In this document: positions 35,303 through 46,607 of the stretch, one piece after another
Layout of the letters: every line of letters starts with the position of its first letter
How positions within the stretch are numbered: the first letter of the stretch is position 1
DNA from: Amblyomma americanum
Taxonomy: Eukaryota; Arthropoda; Arachnida; Ixodida; Ixodidae
DNA: 64,000 nt
Reading direction: 5' to 3'
Assembly: GCF_052857255.1 (NCBI RefSeq)
Contig: NC_135506.1
Coordinates: 73,979,056-74,043,055 of the forward strand
Notes under the pieces: generated by a model
Database searches by the model: none
What the model saw: the letters and a program-made list of their open reading frames with translations, nothing else
Told to the model about the DNA's origin: nothing
Translations under genes and position numbers: made by a program

Positions 35303-36010
35303 ATAATAAACTGCAATCTCCACCAAAAATTTTAACTTAACCCAAAAGTAAAAGTCGGGTCTCCAGGTTGCGCACAAGCCCACAAACACTGTTGCTCTTT
35401 GCCTACCTGTTCTCAAAGACCGGCCGCCGAGGGAAAGAGCCCAAGGCATTGTCTACCAAATTCCGTTCTCCGACTGCGATGCAAGCTACATCGGCGAAAC
35501 CAAAAATTTCAAAGAAAGAATTCTGCAACATAAAAACGACGTCCGCAAATTCGCAAGAGAGCGCAATCTAGTAGCCGAACATTCCGAGGACTGCGACCAT
35601 AGAATCAACTTCGAAGAAACCCGCATCCTCGGAACCGAAACAAATTACCACAAAATGCTCCTTCTGGAATCCTGGCATATCCAAACCGCTCCGAACAATA
35701 TCAACCGCCCAATGGAAACCTGCCCCCAGTATACGCCCAGGGACTTCACTCTTCAATGCAACGAAAAAAAGTCGCCATTCAGCACCTCCCTGCAGTGCGC
35801 CAGCGTGACTAACAGCCTAAACCCCCTCCCCCTCCCCCGCGCCTTTCGCGACACAGCTGTCATTTTTTTTTCACCCCCCACCCTCCCCTCCATACTTAAA
35901 AGACGCTAGCTACTGCCCTCAGTCACCCCTGATGAAGGAGCCGAGTGGGCTTCGAAACGTTGGGTTAAAGTTAAAATTTTTTTTTGAGATTGCAGTTTAT
36001 TATAATGGTT
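35303..36010 (+). mobile_element. Penelope-like retroelement fragment (GIY-YIG end)
   Basis: The frame from about 35409 gives LKDRPPRERAQGIVYQIPF, then CDASYIGETKNFKERILQHK, a GIY-YIG endonuclease with its GIVY and YIG pair, the arginine in FKERI and the later glutamate in LLLESWHI (about 35660-35690). This is the C-terminal domain of Penelope-like elements, which follows the RT. A pyrimidine-rich 3' UTR runs to about 35925, then CTGATGA, a six-bp stem and GAAACGT at 35929-35960, then GGGTTAAAGTTAAAA and GAGATTGCAGTTTATTAT. The same terminus occurs inverted at 35303-35343, upstream of the coding part. The RT itself is missing. The rest of the frame is readable to about 35757. Confidence 0.85.
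35409..35757 (+). pseudogene. GIY-YIG endonuclease domain of a Penelope-like ORF
   Basis: About 115 codons, open throughout. It contains GIVYQIPFSDCDASYIGET, a basic KNFKERILQHKNDVRKF helix, an HSEDCDHRINFEE segment of the type seen between YIG and the catalytic glutamate, and LLLESWHIQT. Function in the family is nicking of DNA for target-primed reverse transcription. No ATG or RT lies upstream in frame, so it is a 5'-truncated remnant, though the domain itself looks undamaged. Confidence 0.82.
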
Positions 36011-39000
36011 ATTTATATATTTATTTGAGATGCAAATTGATACCTTGGGGGAAGGGGGAGGGATGTACGTACGATTTGCGGATCTTGCAACGGCCATTAT
36101 GTTACTTTCTTTGAGGAGAGTGTTATTTGTTTCTCTTGTTCTTGAGCTGCCATCTGAAAGTCAGCGATCCTTCAGGTACCCAAACAACGATCTCTTCAGC
36201 AAATATGAGTGGCTTGGCTGAAATCCTGTTGAAATCTTTTTGATGCTCTTCATTCCTCAGAGCGCGTGCACCTGGTCTGACAATGCTTGCACCCATTAGA
36301 AAATCTTTGGACCCGGTGCGCTACTGGGATACTATACACGGCGTCTTACACAAGAAAAGCGGATCGCCTGTAACACTGGATAATCTCTGGGGTTAGAGAA
36401 GTTCCTGTAACCTCTTTTCCCACAAAAAGTAGGACTCACCGCGGTGGACCAGAGGCATTCGCATTCGCTGGCGCCGCAAAGGTAGAGGGATGGAATCCCA
36501 TCTGCGGAGGCGGCAACATTGCGAAACTCTTTGAGCGCTGTGCGCTGTAAGCGCGCGTTAAAGAGCCCCACAAAGTCGAAACTCACCCGGCGAGCTACAG
36601 ACTATTTCGAGCCGTGTTCACGTTTTTTCAAGACAAATTTTATGTGTCCTATCATTACGTAATAATGCCTTACTTCTGAGCCAATTAAGGTATTAGTAAA
36701 CAAAATTAGTAAACAAAGTAAATACTAACATGGACAGCTCACTCGTAAAGCAAACTCAGTGCTTGTAATCCAAGAAAGGAAAATGTCTTTATTCATAGTA
36801 GATAGATCAGGCCATCAAAGTCGTCGCGAGAAATCGTTATTGAAAAACACCACCGCGCTGTGATTGGGGAGCATAGTAAAAGGTGCTGAGTATTGTGGGA
36901 GCAATATTTTTCGAGCCACGTTCTTCTTCAGGATCCCTGCGAATCCTTATGGGTTGGGCTGTAGAGAGTGAGTGTGCGTCAACGTTTCTTTAAGTTATTT
37001 CACTTTAAACAATAGGGACAACGCTTCGGGCTGCTGTCCAAAAAAATTGTGAGCCGAGGGCCACGCATTTCGCGAACTTTGTCCTGCCGTGTCAATTGCA
37101 TTTGATAGGAATTAACTGCCTCTTTCTGAGCCGGGCAGTATCCGCTGCCGGATATAGCTGCGTGCACAAAGACGGGCTTAACGACCGTGCACACAAAGCC
37201 ATCTCAATAATAGAAGGGAAGGCCAACGGACAGAGACAGAGCAGGTTTCAGGCGAACCAAAGAGATTTGCACTTGGCTTTCGACCTTTCCAGGATTCTTT
37301 ACTACCTCGCTCTTCCTTACTCGGAGGATGCTTTGAAGGAAATGGTTTCCTGAGAAACGTCACATAGAACAATTTAACGCAATGACGGTTCTTTGAACCC
37401 GTCCAGGCCTGTCGAGTCTCCAATGCTTATATATCCACCGACCAGGAAGCCAGAACAAATTAAAATGGCTAGAAGCCACGTCCCGGGGCTTTTTTCTAAA
37501 CGATGGCCTGGAAATGGTTTCTGGTGTTAAAATTCAGGCTACGCATTCCGCAGTATATATCAATAAAGAAAAGCATATTGGATGGAGGGTTTGAATACCG
37601 TTTTGACTCTGACTTTTGGCTTCAGGAGTAACGGTTTATTTCTGGAGTGTAATCGCGTGGTGTTTTGACGCTTCGGTGGCTGCCATTGTGTTTTGCTCCT
37701 GCTTGAACGAACTTTTTTTTTAATGACACCCTGATCATGCACCAAGCCTCTTCGTCTGCCATTTTGACTGACCATATCAGCAAAAATAGAGAAGTTCTCT
37801 GCATGTGTTGCTCCCCAAATGACGTTTCCTAAAAAAAAAAACGACGTGACGGAGTAATGAGCGATAATTAGTTACAGAGCGTTAGCATATTCTAGCGATT
37901 CAGTGAAGCACGCGGGGTTGCCGCACGCACCGGCGTCAAGTGAGAAGACGCAGTCAAATTCGTCAGCGTCCATCAGTCACGGATGAAATCGATTAAGTGG
38001 AGCGCTGACTCACACCTCACGCCTACCTGCTTTGGGCGGGCGAACGCAATCGCTCATTTCTGACCTTCACCTCGCTATCCTCTTCTACCTGCCCTTTTTA
38101 TTTCCGCTGGCCGCAGTTCGGACGCTAAAGATGTTATCTAGCAATAAACCATTTGTAGAAATCTGTCAGTAAACATCTCCGTAAGGCTTGTTTTCCAGCC
38201 AGAAGGTCTCGTTCCAAGACCAGACTCTGGCATTCCTCGTGTAAACGAAAAGAGTCAAGTTCAACCTTCTGAGTAGACTCAGGAATGTCGCCAGTTTACT
38301 TCAACATGGCCCCGAGACACCTGTCAAAATAGTAAAATGGTACAGTACTGAAAAGTGGATTGCAGACAACTTTCTGTAGGACTGGAGTAGAGGCTAGGCA
38401 GGAAATAAAAGGAAATGGGCCATTGTACCTGTGCCAGCAGAAGTTACCTGCTTTATACTAAATTTTCTAACAATTTTCCGCTGAACAACACCGTCGGTAC
38501 AACTGCCTCTCATAACCCCCCCCCCCCCCTCCCGCTTCACACCCCTAGCCAGAACAAAATGCAAACCATTGCACACAGCACTGTGACAAACGACAGGTTC
38601 CCTTCTTTCTGTCCTGTCTAGACTGCTTTAGGTAGAGCGCGACCACCCGGTGTTTTCATTCCCTCGAAGAATGTGAGTGTGTCGTCTGGATTCGAGACCT
38701 TTTGGTTGAAAAGATGCGTTGCAGAGAAGACGACTTCCATGTTTCCGCAAATGGTGAATTGCCTCGGCCGGTAACATTTTTCCTTCCGTTTTATTTTATT
38801 TCTTTTTTTAGTGAACCACTAAGAAGTGCTGCTGCCGCTACAGTCTGGCCGTGACCGGGTAAACATTCTTCGTCTGGTGGCTGCTGGAGGAAAAGTTGCA
38901 GGAAAAATGTCCATTCCTTGCGTCAAATGTCCACACTTTTCTTATTTGTGATCATGCTTTGTGATTATACAACGTCACGTGTTTTAGATGGCCTCCATTT

Positions 39001-39158
39001 GCGCGATGTCGTATCCAGCGTACGAAGGACATGATGGCATCGCAAAGCAAGGTCACACGACGAATTGACGCAGTAAATGAATATAACCCATTATAATCCA
39101 ACCTTAACAGCTGATGCGAAAAATCTCATATTACCTAAACACTGCTCGAGCTTTTCAA
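36011..39158. other. No gene recognised (3.1 kb)
   Basis: Anonymous DNA with a C tract at about 38517-38528. No LINE, SINE or coding motif found. Confidence 0.4.
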
Positions 39159-39159
39159 T

Positions 39160-39381
39160 GGGCCACCGCGGTGGCTCAGTGGTTATGGCGCTCGACTGCA
39201 GACCCGAATGACGCGGGTTCGATCCTGGTCGCGGCAGTATAATTTCGATAGAGGTGAAATTCTAGACGCCCGCGTGCTGTGCATGCGATGTCAGTGCATG
39301 TAAAGAACCCCATGTGATCGAAATTTCCTGAGTCCCTTATAGCCTGAGTCACTTTGGGACGTTAAACCCCATAAATGTTAC
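39160..39381 (+). mobile_element. Ruka-like SINE, full length
   Basis: The head GGGCCACCGCGGTGGCTCAG starts at about 39160, the B box GGTTCGATCCTG is at about 39217-39228, and the body blocks and GAGTCACTTTGGGACGTTAA follow, ending CCCCATAAATG. About 25 bp around the usual CCCTTCACTACGG block is missing. Both pol III boxes look good. Confidence 0.92.
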
Positions 39382-40695
39382 TGCTGAAACGCTTTCTTGG
39401 CCTCCACCTCACGTTTTTCCGCCATAGGGTGCGTCGATGACAGCATCACCTTTGAAGCTTGATTTCAAATAAGAATTATTTGCCTGGCAGGAGTAGTTTG
39501 CTGGTTTCATGCCTCAGAGGAGTTAAAGTGCTGCTTTGCACCAACATATTTAGCTTTTGCTGAACTGAGGCCGTGCCCCAGAATGGCGCAGAAATCACCA
39601 CATTGCTGGCTATTGATTTTGACCGCCACTGGTTGTTAACGTAATCGCCTAACGATCAACCGTTTTCACAGGTGCACAACACAGGTTGTTCGCGGGTAGA
39701 CGTTCAGTAACTTGAAGAAATAGGCTTTTTCAGGCAAAATGATGATTTCTTCAGTATCATAACGACGTCATTCGCGGAGTTAATTATATATGAGATAACT
39801 TTATTATCATATTAATTAACTAGAATCAACTAACTGATTTACATCGGCTGCCAGGCGTTTGGTTGCAATTAGGGTAAAGTAGCGGGCCATCAGGCCAACA
39901 AACATCAGTTATTGAACGTGAAAAAATGTAATTCTCTTGGCGCTCCGACCCTATGAACTACGTCCGTCCAGACACATCGAAGGGGCTCGCAGCTCGTATG
40001 CGACGCGCTGCTTGAGCAGGTGGGCGACAGGTGAGTGCCTTGGCACTCGCTTTGTAGTCGGCGCGCGACCCTTCGGTGTGCCTGGACGGCCGAAATACTT
40101 CGCCCCATGGCGCCAAGTGCAATTGCACTTCTGCCTATCTACTGACTGACACAGGAAGCTCCGGCGGTCCGCTGTAATTGTTCGATCTAGCCAAGATCCT
40201 AAGCGCAAGTAATAAATTTCTCTCCTACTTTTCGTGACGTCCGAAAATGCCGTGCCTGTGACTGCGAATGAAGCGTATTTTCGAAAAAGCTATTTCTGAA
40301 AATTGTTCAACCATGTTGCGAACACCATGTATGTGTTTCATGCTATAGTCGGATACAACTCAAAAAACAAAGTGGCGGATTCCTCTCAAAGGATGCGCTC
40401 CTGCAAATGGCGTGGACGGATTTTCATGGCGCATTAGTTAACCAGGTTATGCCGTGGTTAATTCCCTTGCGTCTGCCACTCGCAAGCAGCAGCAGCAGCA
40501 GCGGGCGGTTGCAAGTGCTGTGCTCGTAACTTCATTTCATCGAACTTGCAGGTTGGTGAATTCGGTGCTTGATTCTTCCACAACTGTTGCTACTGTACCT
40601 GCACTGACTTGTTTTTAATATGCCGTAAATGTTGTCATGCCATGAGGAGATATCTAGCACTGGTTCAGCAATTATATGTATGTGCGGCATGAGAA
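39382..40695. other. No gene recognised (1.3 kb)
   Basis: Anonymous DNA with a short CAG tract at about 40486-40503. Confidence 0.4.
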
Positions 40696-40699
40696 TTTT

Positions 40700-41545
40700 A
40701 TATCATATTATTGTCTGTACAGGCGTCACTTCTAGCAGGTATCGCAACAAGACTGACTCTGAGGGAGCTAACTGGAACTGTCAGACATGTGAAGCCATCA
40801 CGAAAGAAAGTACATCTGTTTCAGCACCACCGGGAAGCTTTAATCTGGAATCCCAGCTGTGTGACATATATGGGAAGCTTTCCATACTCCTTCCACTCAT
40901 GGGAAAACGTTGAGGCCCTTTCCGAACCGATAACAAAGGTGAACATAATCGAGGCCGGAATCCAGCTTGTTTTCAATACGTACGATAAAGTGCTAGAGAA
41001 ATTAGACACTCAAGACGAGGATGTTGTCGCTTTGATGAAAAAATTGTTAAAGTAATCGAATCTGTCTGGCAAACTTTCCTGGTGCCAAAGAAATGAAGCT
41101 TCAAGTAAATGAGCTGGAGCAATACAGCCGTCGCCACAACATCGAAATTTATGGTAGGAGGAATGAAGAGAACGAGAACGTGTTTGAGAGATTAAATGAC
41201 CTGGAGCGTAAACTGAAGCTTCCAGAACTGACAGATTCTAATTTGGATTCTGTCCACCGCTTACTGGTAAGGCCAGGTAAAGAATCTAGTGTGATCGCCC
41301 GGTTTTCATCAAGCAGTCTGAAAGACAAATAGGTGAGCAGTCGCTCTCAGCTTCGGAAAAGATCGTCAGGGATATAACGTTGCGGCAATAAATGAACACC
41401 TTTTCTGGCTAGCGTGAGCGAAAAGTGAAGAAAAAGGCTATCGCTTCACTTGGTAAAAAAAATGGACACGTGTTTGGGCGAAAAGATGAAATGGGTCAGC
41501 TTTATTCTGATGCTGAATGCGACCTCGGAAAATTGGTATGAAGAA
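40700..41545 (+). pseudogene. CR1-like LINE ORF1 remnant
   Basis: A WNCQTC motif at about 40770-40790 resembles the end of the PHD-type finger found in some CR1 ORF1 proteins. In a following frame a helical segment lies at 40920-41050. The frame 41093-41332 then has LQVNELEQYSRRHNIEIYG followed by PELTDSNLDSVHRL, the junction of coiled coil and RNA-binding domain typical of LINE ORF1 proteins. Frames change at least twice, and the reading ends in stops after 41330. No ORF2 follows within the next kilobase, so this is an isolated piece. The host element may be related to that at 53650-56756, which lacks its own ORF1 here. Confidence 0.65.
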
Positions 41546-41559
41546 AGGTGTAATCGCCT

Positions 41560-41919
41560 CAGGTAGCTGCCAATTACGAGATGAAAGCCAGATCTGGACA
41601 CCGCTCTCATCACGATGTCGTATTATTTCATATCAGAGTTACAAATAAGGATTAGGCTCGCTTGTATTCCTTCTATCATCAAGACGCCTTCATGCCTGGG
41701 TAACAAAAACTTCGAGAGCACTGAAGTCCGCTGCATCGGAGAAATGCCAAAGCATTTGCGTTTGAACGTCAGCAAGATTTTTATGAGAGTCTTCATTGTG
41801 ACGTGGCACGTTTTTGCAGGTCATCGTTGACTAACATCCGTATACATCACGAAAACATTTTCTAACATGCACACTACAATGCGCTTGCAAGAATTTGCTA
41901 AGGGACAGATTCATTCTGC
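41560..41919. other. No gene recognised
   Basis: Nothing assignable. Confidence 0.35.
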
Positions 41920-41924
41920 CACCT

Positions 41925-42585
41925 TCAAAATTCTCTAATCAAGTCCCCGCGACCCCAGACCAATTCAACTAGTTTGGGCGCCAGCCCACACAGGCAATCC
42001 CGGAAACGAGGACGCGCACTCTATTGCTCGAGCGTACGTCAACTGAGGAGGCCAAACAGTCGAGAGAGATTGCGTGTGGGACAGACTAATCACCTACAAT
42101 GAAATCACGCTACACTACAGAGAGAAAAGGCTCACATATCCGCCACCACTCCACACCCTCACGAAGGAACAACAGACTATATCGAGGGAACTCCAGTCCA
42201 GAACGTTTCCTTCACCAGCCTATCTGGAACGAATACATTCGGGTCAATACAAGCCCGAATGCTCTCTTTGTGGGTCTTCGAGAGCAAGCTTCGAACACTC
42301 ACTCTTCATATATCGAGAACTCCAACCACCATATCGCTTGAACCTCACAGATCTAGCAGGTTGGGAGATCCTCAGGTTGGGAGAACCTCACAGATCTAGC
42401 AGGTTGGGAGATAGTGGACTCTAGCTCAGAGCCGGCCTCACCGAAGAGCCTGGTGGAATAGGCGGAGAAGGTCGCCAGAAGTCATGGACTGACGGCCGCC
42501 AACCGGGATTAAGAACCAAGCCAACCAAACCTCCCCTAACACCTTTCTTTACTTGGTTCACCAATAAAGTTTTTACCTACCTACC
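41925..42585 (+). mobile_element. I-like LINE, 3' end only
   Basis: Starts inside the end of RNase H (IQLVWAPAHTGNPGNEDAHS at about 41962-42022). It continues in a frame (42074-42424) with YNEITLHYREKRLTYPPP and CSLCGSSRASFEHSLFIYRE, colinear with the element at 31430-31670, and ends with CAATAAAGTTTTTACCTACC. The last cysteine of the zinc motif is tyrosine here. A 43-bp tandem duplication at 42341-42411 lies in the C-terminal part and shifts the end. Confidence 0.8.
42341..42411. repeat. 43-bp internal tandem duplication
   Basis: AACCTCACAGATCTAGCAGG with its following TTGGGAGAT occurs at 42341-42369 and again from 42384 to about 42412, a step of 43 bp. It lies inside the LINE remnant and arose after that copy lost function. 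Confidence 0.85.
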
Positions 42586-42589
42586 TTGC

Positions 42590-43767
42590 GTTTTGCTGAA
42601 TTTTTTGTTTCGGCAATGGAGTCCGATATATCTCAACAAAGAAGCTATAGATGCTCCACAAATGAAGCTCACCAGCCAGTGGCGAACACCAATTTTCTTG
42701 ACACCGTAATTAATGCGATGAAGTCTGGGTTACTCCTCTTATATCTGCTGCCTGCGAATGCGCTTAGCCTGCTCGTCCGCTATTTTTGCCGTCTACGCTA
42801 GGCGAAAATAAGAGAGGGGTTCACTGCAGGGATTTTTCCACGAGCGACACTTCCTCGATCAACGTCGAGACAAAAAGCTTTCTGTGGCTAAGCAGCCAAG
42901 GCTAGGCAGGAAAGAGAAAGATATGGGGCTTTGTCCAATTGTGGTGGGCAGTGGCCTATCTCAGCTTTAGCAAGCCCTCACCCCTTATCCCCCTGCTGCC
43001 CTTTCCCGAGCATACAACAATGCACTCCGCAGTGTGCGTGGACAGAGGCTCGTTAGATTCCCTTTCCTGCCTAGTCTTGGCTGCGTAGCCACAAAAGGCT
43101 GTCCTCCGCGATGCAGGCTTTGTCGGCGCACGCGCCGGCCTAAATCGAGGCGATGGTATCAGTATCTGGAGCACTCTTTAGTCCCTGTCAAAATAGATAC
43201 ATTCCAGCGCGAAAGTTGTGTTAATAGACGACTTAGGCGTATCTACTCTGTCCGGGCAAAGCAAGCACAGCTATTAGCTACTGCCCACTAAAGCCCACCC
43301 CATTTTTGTAACTGAAATTTCGCTGAAGAGATGCTAGGGAACTTCAGAAACTTGACATTTACTAGTGCCAATTTTCTTCTTCACAAGGATAAAAGCAATT
43401 ACAGAATTTTTACAGAGAAAATCCTGCACTTAATATTTTGGAACCACTTGCGAAATTATGCTACTCGCCTCGTTTATTCGGAGAGGAAACTGAACAGGAT
43501 GTACTGCTTTTACAAACACCGAGACATAAAGTGCTGTAAAAAAAAGGAGAACACTCTTAAGCGGTGCCTTAAGAGTATGACGCGATAGCGTAGTGGGTTA
43601 GGCTTTCTATTCTTAGAAGTTTGACACATTTACCTCATTTTCATTGTTTTGAGTTGTTTCAAATAATTGGCCAAATAAGCATTCTAATTGTTCTTAATTA
43701 CCATCAACAAGCGTTGACTTTTCATTGAGGGGATTTAAATCACTGCTGAAATTTAAAAAATGGTAAA
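42590..43767. other. No gene recognised (1.2 kb)
   Basis: Anonymous DNA. A short A-box-like GCGTAGTGGGTTAGG at about 43588-43602 has no B box after it. Confidence 0.4.
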
Positions 43768-44067
43768 TAGGTTTCTGGGGAAAGGAAATGATGCAGTATC
43801 TGTCTCACATCGGCGGACAGCAGAACCGCGCCTAAGGGAAGAGATAAAGGAGGAAGTGAAAGAAGAAAGGAAGAAAGAGGTGCCGTAGTGGAGGGCTCCG
43901 GAATAATTTCGACCATCTGGGGATCTTTAACGTGCACTGACATCGCACTGCACACGGGAGCCTATGCGTTTCTCCTCCATCGAAACGCAGCCGCCGCGGT
44001 CGGGTTCGAACCCGGGAACTCCGGATCAGTAGACAAGAGCTCTAACTACTGAGCCACAGCTGCGGGG
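43768..44067 (-). mobile_element. SINE of the (ATT)-tailed subfamily, full length
   Basis: Minus orientation. The head at 44067 has CCGCAGCTGTGGCTCAGTAG, and the B box GGTTCGAACCC is a perfect palindromic form at about 44003-44013. The body has CGTTTCGATGGAGGAGAAAC, then GTGCGATGTCAGTGCACGTT, AAGATCCCCAGATGG, a pyrimidine-rich CCTTTCTTCTTTCACTTCCT tract and GCGCGGTTCTGCTG, ending CCCCAGAAACC at about 43770. It is longer than the Ruka-type copies (300 against about 240 bp) and has a different 3' third. Confidence 0.9.
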
Positions 44068-44185
44068 TAACCCCTTATTCCAATTTTTTTTATTTCTTTA
44101 AACAATCAATCAATTACGACGATTTAATTGATTCGTCATCGCCTATCACACATCAAGCAATGATCAATCACTAGAACCACGAATT

Positions 44186-44442
44186 ACCGCAGCGGTGGCC
44201 TAGTCGTTCGAGCATCCGCCTCGCATGCGGGAGGTTCGGGGTTCGATGCCCAGTGCCGCCGGGTAGCCACCGGTGATACGATGGGTGCAAGTTTTTCCCT
44301 GGTCTGGTGCTAGCCTTGTTTAGGGTGGAACGCTTTGGAAATGGGTCTTCGACCCCACCTTGAGTAGAAGAATATATCTTGTGCCATGGCGCTTTTTGCC
44401 ACAGACGCCCTTGCGCCATAAATATCCATCATCATCATACCT
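44186..44442 (+). mobile_element. tRNA-derived SINE of a different family
   Basis: The head is GCAGCGGTGGCCTAGTCGTT (box A type) at about 44189-44208, and the B box GGGTTCGATGCCC at about 44240-44252. The body is unlike Ruka: GTGATACGATGGGTGCAAGT, then GCTAGCCTTGTTTAGGGTGG, then ATATATCTTGTGCCATGGCG. The tail is ATCCATCATCATCAT at about 44427-44440. The head could fold like a tRNA and is a candidate internal pol III promoter. It is the only full copy of this family in the window. Confidence 0.8.
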
Positions 44443-44449
44443 TGGTGCG

Positions 44450-45066
44450 ATTTTTTTTACGAAGTCCCCTTTTATTTCCAACACGCGGTGCCGACTACTA
44501 CTACGCCAAATGCTTTTCGATCCAACGAGCTGTATACACTATCGCGTAATATGGGGCTTTCTGGTCTCGCGGAAGTGCTGCTGTCTCTGACAAGTATCCG
44601 AGCTTTTATTTCGGAATCGAGAACACAGCATTTGTCTCTGCGCTTGTTTCTCGACCGGCTCGAGCACTGCAATGCTCAGCGCGAGAGTGTTTTGCCTGTT
44701 CGGCTGCGGTGATACCATGGTGCTCTCGCGCGGTGCTGTCGTTCTCTCTCGCATGTGCTTTCCTACAACCACGACCACACCACGCAAGTGACAAAAACGA
44801 CTCGAAAGCTATGAACATTAAAGTGTTTCTTACATGCTTATCATTTTTTTGTTCTCTCTACTAATTTACAATTTATGATTATTTCGCTTTACTTAGTATA
44901 TAACTACCCCATGACTCTTGTACATGAATATGATGTATAATAATGAGCTTTCTCATTATAATTATTTCTGCGTTTCTTGCATGGTCCAGCCGAGAAGGCT
45001 AAGGGCTCATATGATTCGCATGCAGATTTTACTAGCCGCGTAAATGTAAGATATATGATTTGATTG
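44450..45066. other. No gene recognised
   Basis: Open frames at 44488-44818 overlap on both strands and carry no known motif. Confidence 0.35.
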
Positions 45067-45068
45067 GA

Positions 45069-45605
45069 ATGAATGAATGAAACCTTTATTTTAACAGAGG
45101 GATGGCTCTCAGCCACCGTTTGGGAATTAGGAGGAATGATGGGGTTCGGGTAGCGAAGCAACCACTTGTCGGTTGTTTTCATAACCTTCAGAGCGTAGCG
45201 TGGTAACTAAGACGACCTTTTTCTACACTACTCGAAGCAAACCGCTTTCACTAGCGTATGCTGCGACGACATGTTGTGCGGCGGTGCTTGATCTTATATG
45301 GTGGCCTAGGGTGGTCAAGTAGCCATGTGGTATGTGCTAAATTTTGTGTCTTCCTCGCGAGTAAGATGGGAAAGTCCATATAAGATGTTGTAGATGTGCT
45401 CTATAGCGTTTGTTGACTGGGTGCATCTGTTGCGCATAAGTGATTCGTGTGTGGCAAGATATGTTCCCTTCCATCAGATCATGATTGCATAGCAACGGGA
45501 CAGAGTACGTTTCAACGGCACCGTCATTCTGGCGACGTAGTAGGTGTTGGTGCTCTACATATAAGGAACGATCTCCATCAGGAGCGTAAATTCTGGACAA
45601 AGCAA
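45069..45605 (-). mobile_element. LINE 3' end, decayed (I-like)
   Basis: On the minus strand the frame at 45600-45337 ends with a HLQHLIWTFPSYS segment that resembles the ..L.HILW.CP.. end of the RNase H-type LINE C-terminus. A short tail follows, then AATAAAGGTTTCATTCATTC at 45073-45092, a polyadenylation-like signal plus (ATTC)n tail. The cysteines of the zinc motif are lost. The identification is tentative and rests on the tail and one motif. Confidence 0.45.
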
Positions 45606-45741
45606 GCCTTAACGTTCAGGCGGCCAAGAGCGTGAAAATTAGCAGCAGGAAACTGGCTGCCAAACCCTAAACTTCCTTGCTGTTTACTTTTTTGTTCAAT
45701 CTAAACAGTGTCATTTTCTTCCTTACCAGTATGTGATCCCT

Positions 45742-45916
45742 CCGCGACGGTATAATTTCGATGGAGGTGAAATTCTAGACGCCCGTGTACTGTGCGATGT
45801 CAGTGCACGTTAAAGAACTCCAGGTGATCGAAATTTCCGAAGCCCTTCACTACGGTGTCTCTCATAGCCTCAGTCGCTTTGGGACGTTAACCACATATAA
45901 AGCAAACCAAACCTTA
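45742..45916 (+). mobile_element. Ruka-like SINE, 5' truncated
   Basis: Begins at CCGCGACGGTATAATTTCGA (about 45742), just past the B box, and runs through GTGTACTGTGCGATGTCAGT, CCAGGTGATCGAAATTTCCG, CACTACGGTGTCTCTCATAG and CAGTCGCTTTGGGACGTTAA to a tail, AAGCAAACCAAACC. Confidence 0.9.
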
Positions 45917-45990
45917 CCTTTAGGTATTGTTGCTGCTACCGCTTTTGCGATAAATATTATGAACTGCAATGGCAGGAACGGACGCCACCT

Positions 45991-46173
45991 TTGGATCTGG
46001 AAGAGAGTGACTATTCCTACCTCGCGAAGAGGAGACAGTGGTCCAGTATGCTGCTGCTCGTTCTCACCCTCCTGGCCATTCTGGGGACCTTTACATTATT
46101 GGGGATGTTCATCGTGCTTCTCTTCATGCTTTTGTGGGGATCGTCCCCCGCGACATCCCCTTTCTGCGGGTAA
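45991..46173 (+). CDS. Small ORF with one membrane segment, possible first exon
   Basis: A 60-codon frame with an acidic start (MDLEESDYSYLAKRRQW) and then about 30 hydrophobic residues (LLLVLTLLAILGTFTLLGMF and following), ending in a short SSPATSPFCG tail. The acidic and basic residues before the helix and the lone cysteine after it suit the start of a type II membrane protein. The stop codon overlaps GCGGGTAATC, where the GGTAATC could be a splice donor, so this may be exon 1 of a host gene. Tick M13 (neprilysin-like) peptidases start in a similar way, with a cysteine shortly after the helix, but one cysteine is too little to name it. It could equally be chance. Confidence 0.28.
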   Translation: MDLEESDYSYLAKRRQWSSMLLLVLTLLAILGTFTLLGMFIVLLFMLLWGSSPATSPFCG

Positions 46174-46261
46174 TCCTGCAAGGAGACCCGTAAACCCCTG
46201 GAATTGACCCCGGTTCTTAAATAATCTGCGCGTCGCCGGTCACTGAGCCACCTTCGACTAC

Positions 46262-46604
46262 AAAGGAATGCAGCGCGTTTGACGGTGGTGTGGTTCCTAG
46301 GGCCACTTCCGGGCACAACGCACGGCTCTATTCTGCGGGAGCTGCGACGTTCATGGCCACCAAAGCGTCTGCTGTGCTCTTCCCTGCCGCTGCGTAGCCA
46401 GGACACTGCGCACCAGCTCATCGCTGTCCGACTGGCTGAAGAAACCGCTGGGATTCAAGAAATCCAGGCCAGCATTTGATGCGGCGGCCCTATCTACCCA
46501 ATCCCTCCTGGCTCTCATCTCTCGTCTCAGAGGGAGAGCCGCAGGATATGATGAGGTCGTCTTCTTCTGTTGGACAATAAATTCTTTCACTCACTCACTC
46601 ACTC
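46262..46604 (+). mobile_element. LINE 3' end with (CACT)n tail
   Basis: A plus-strand frame (46279-46479) ends with a LRSQDTAHQLIAVRLAEET segment of the kind that closes I-like ORF2 proteins (a run of D..AQ..LV..A..A). The 3' part has GGACAATAAATTCTTT, then CACTCACTCACTCACT at about 46589-46604. 5' truncated and decayed. Confidence 0.55.
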
Positions 46605-46607
46605 CCT

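Noticed and set aside
43588..43602. A-box-like GCGTAGTGGGTTAGG as a third SINE head
   Set aside because: No B box or SINE body follows at the right distance.
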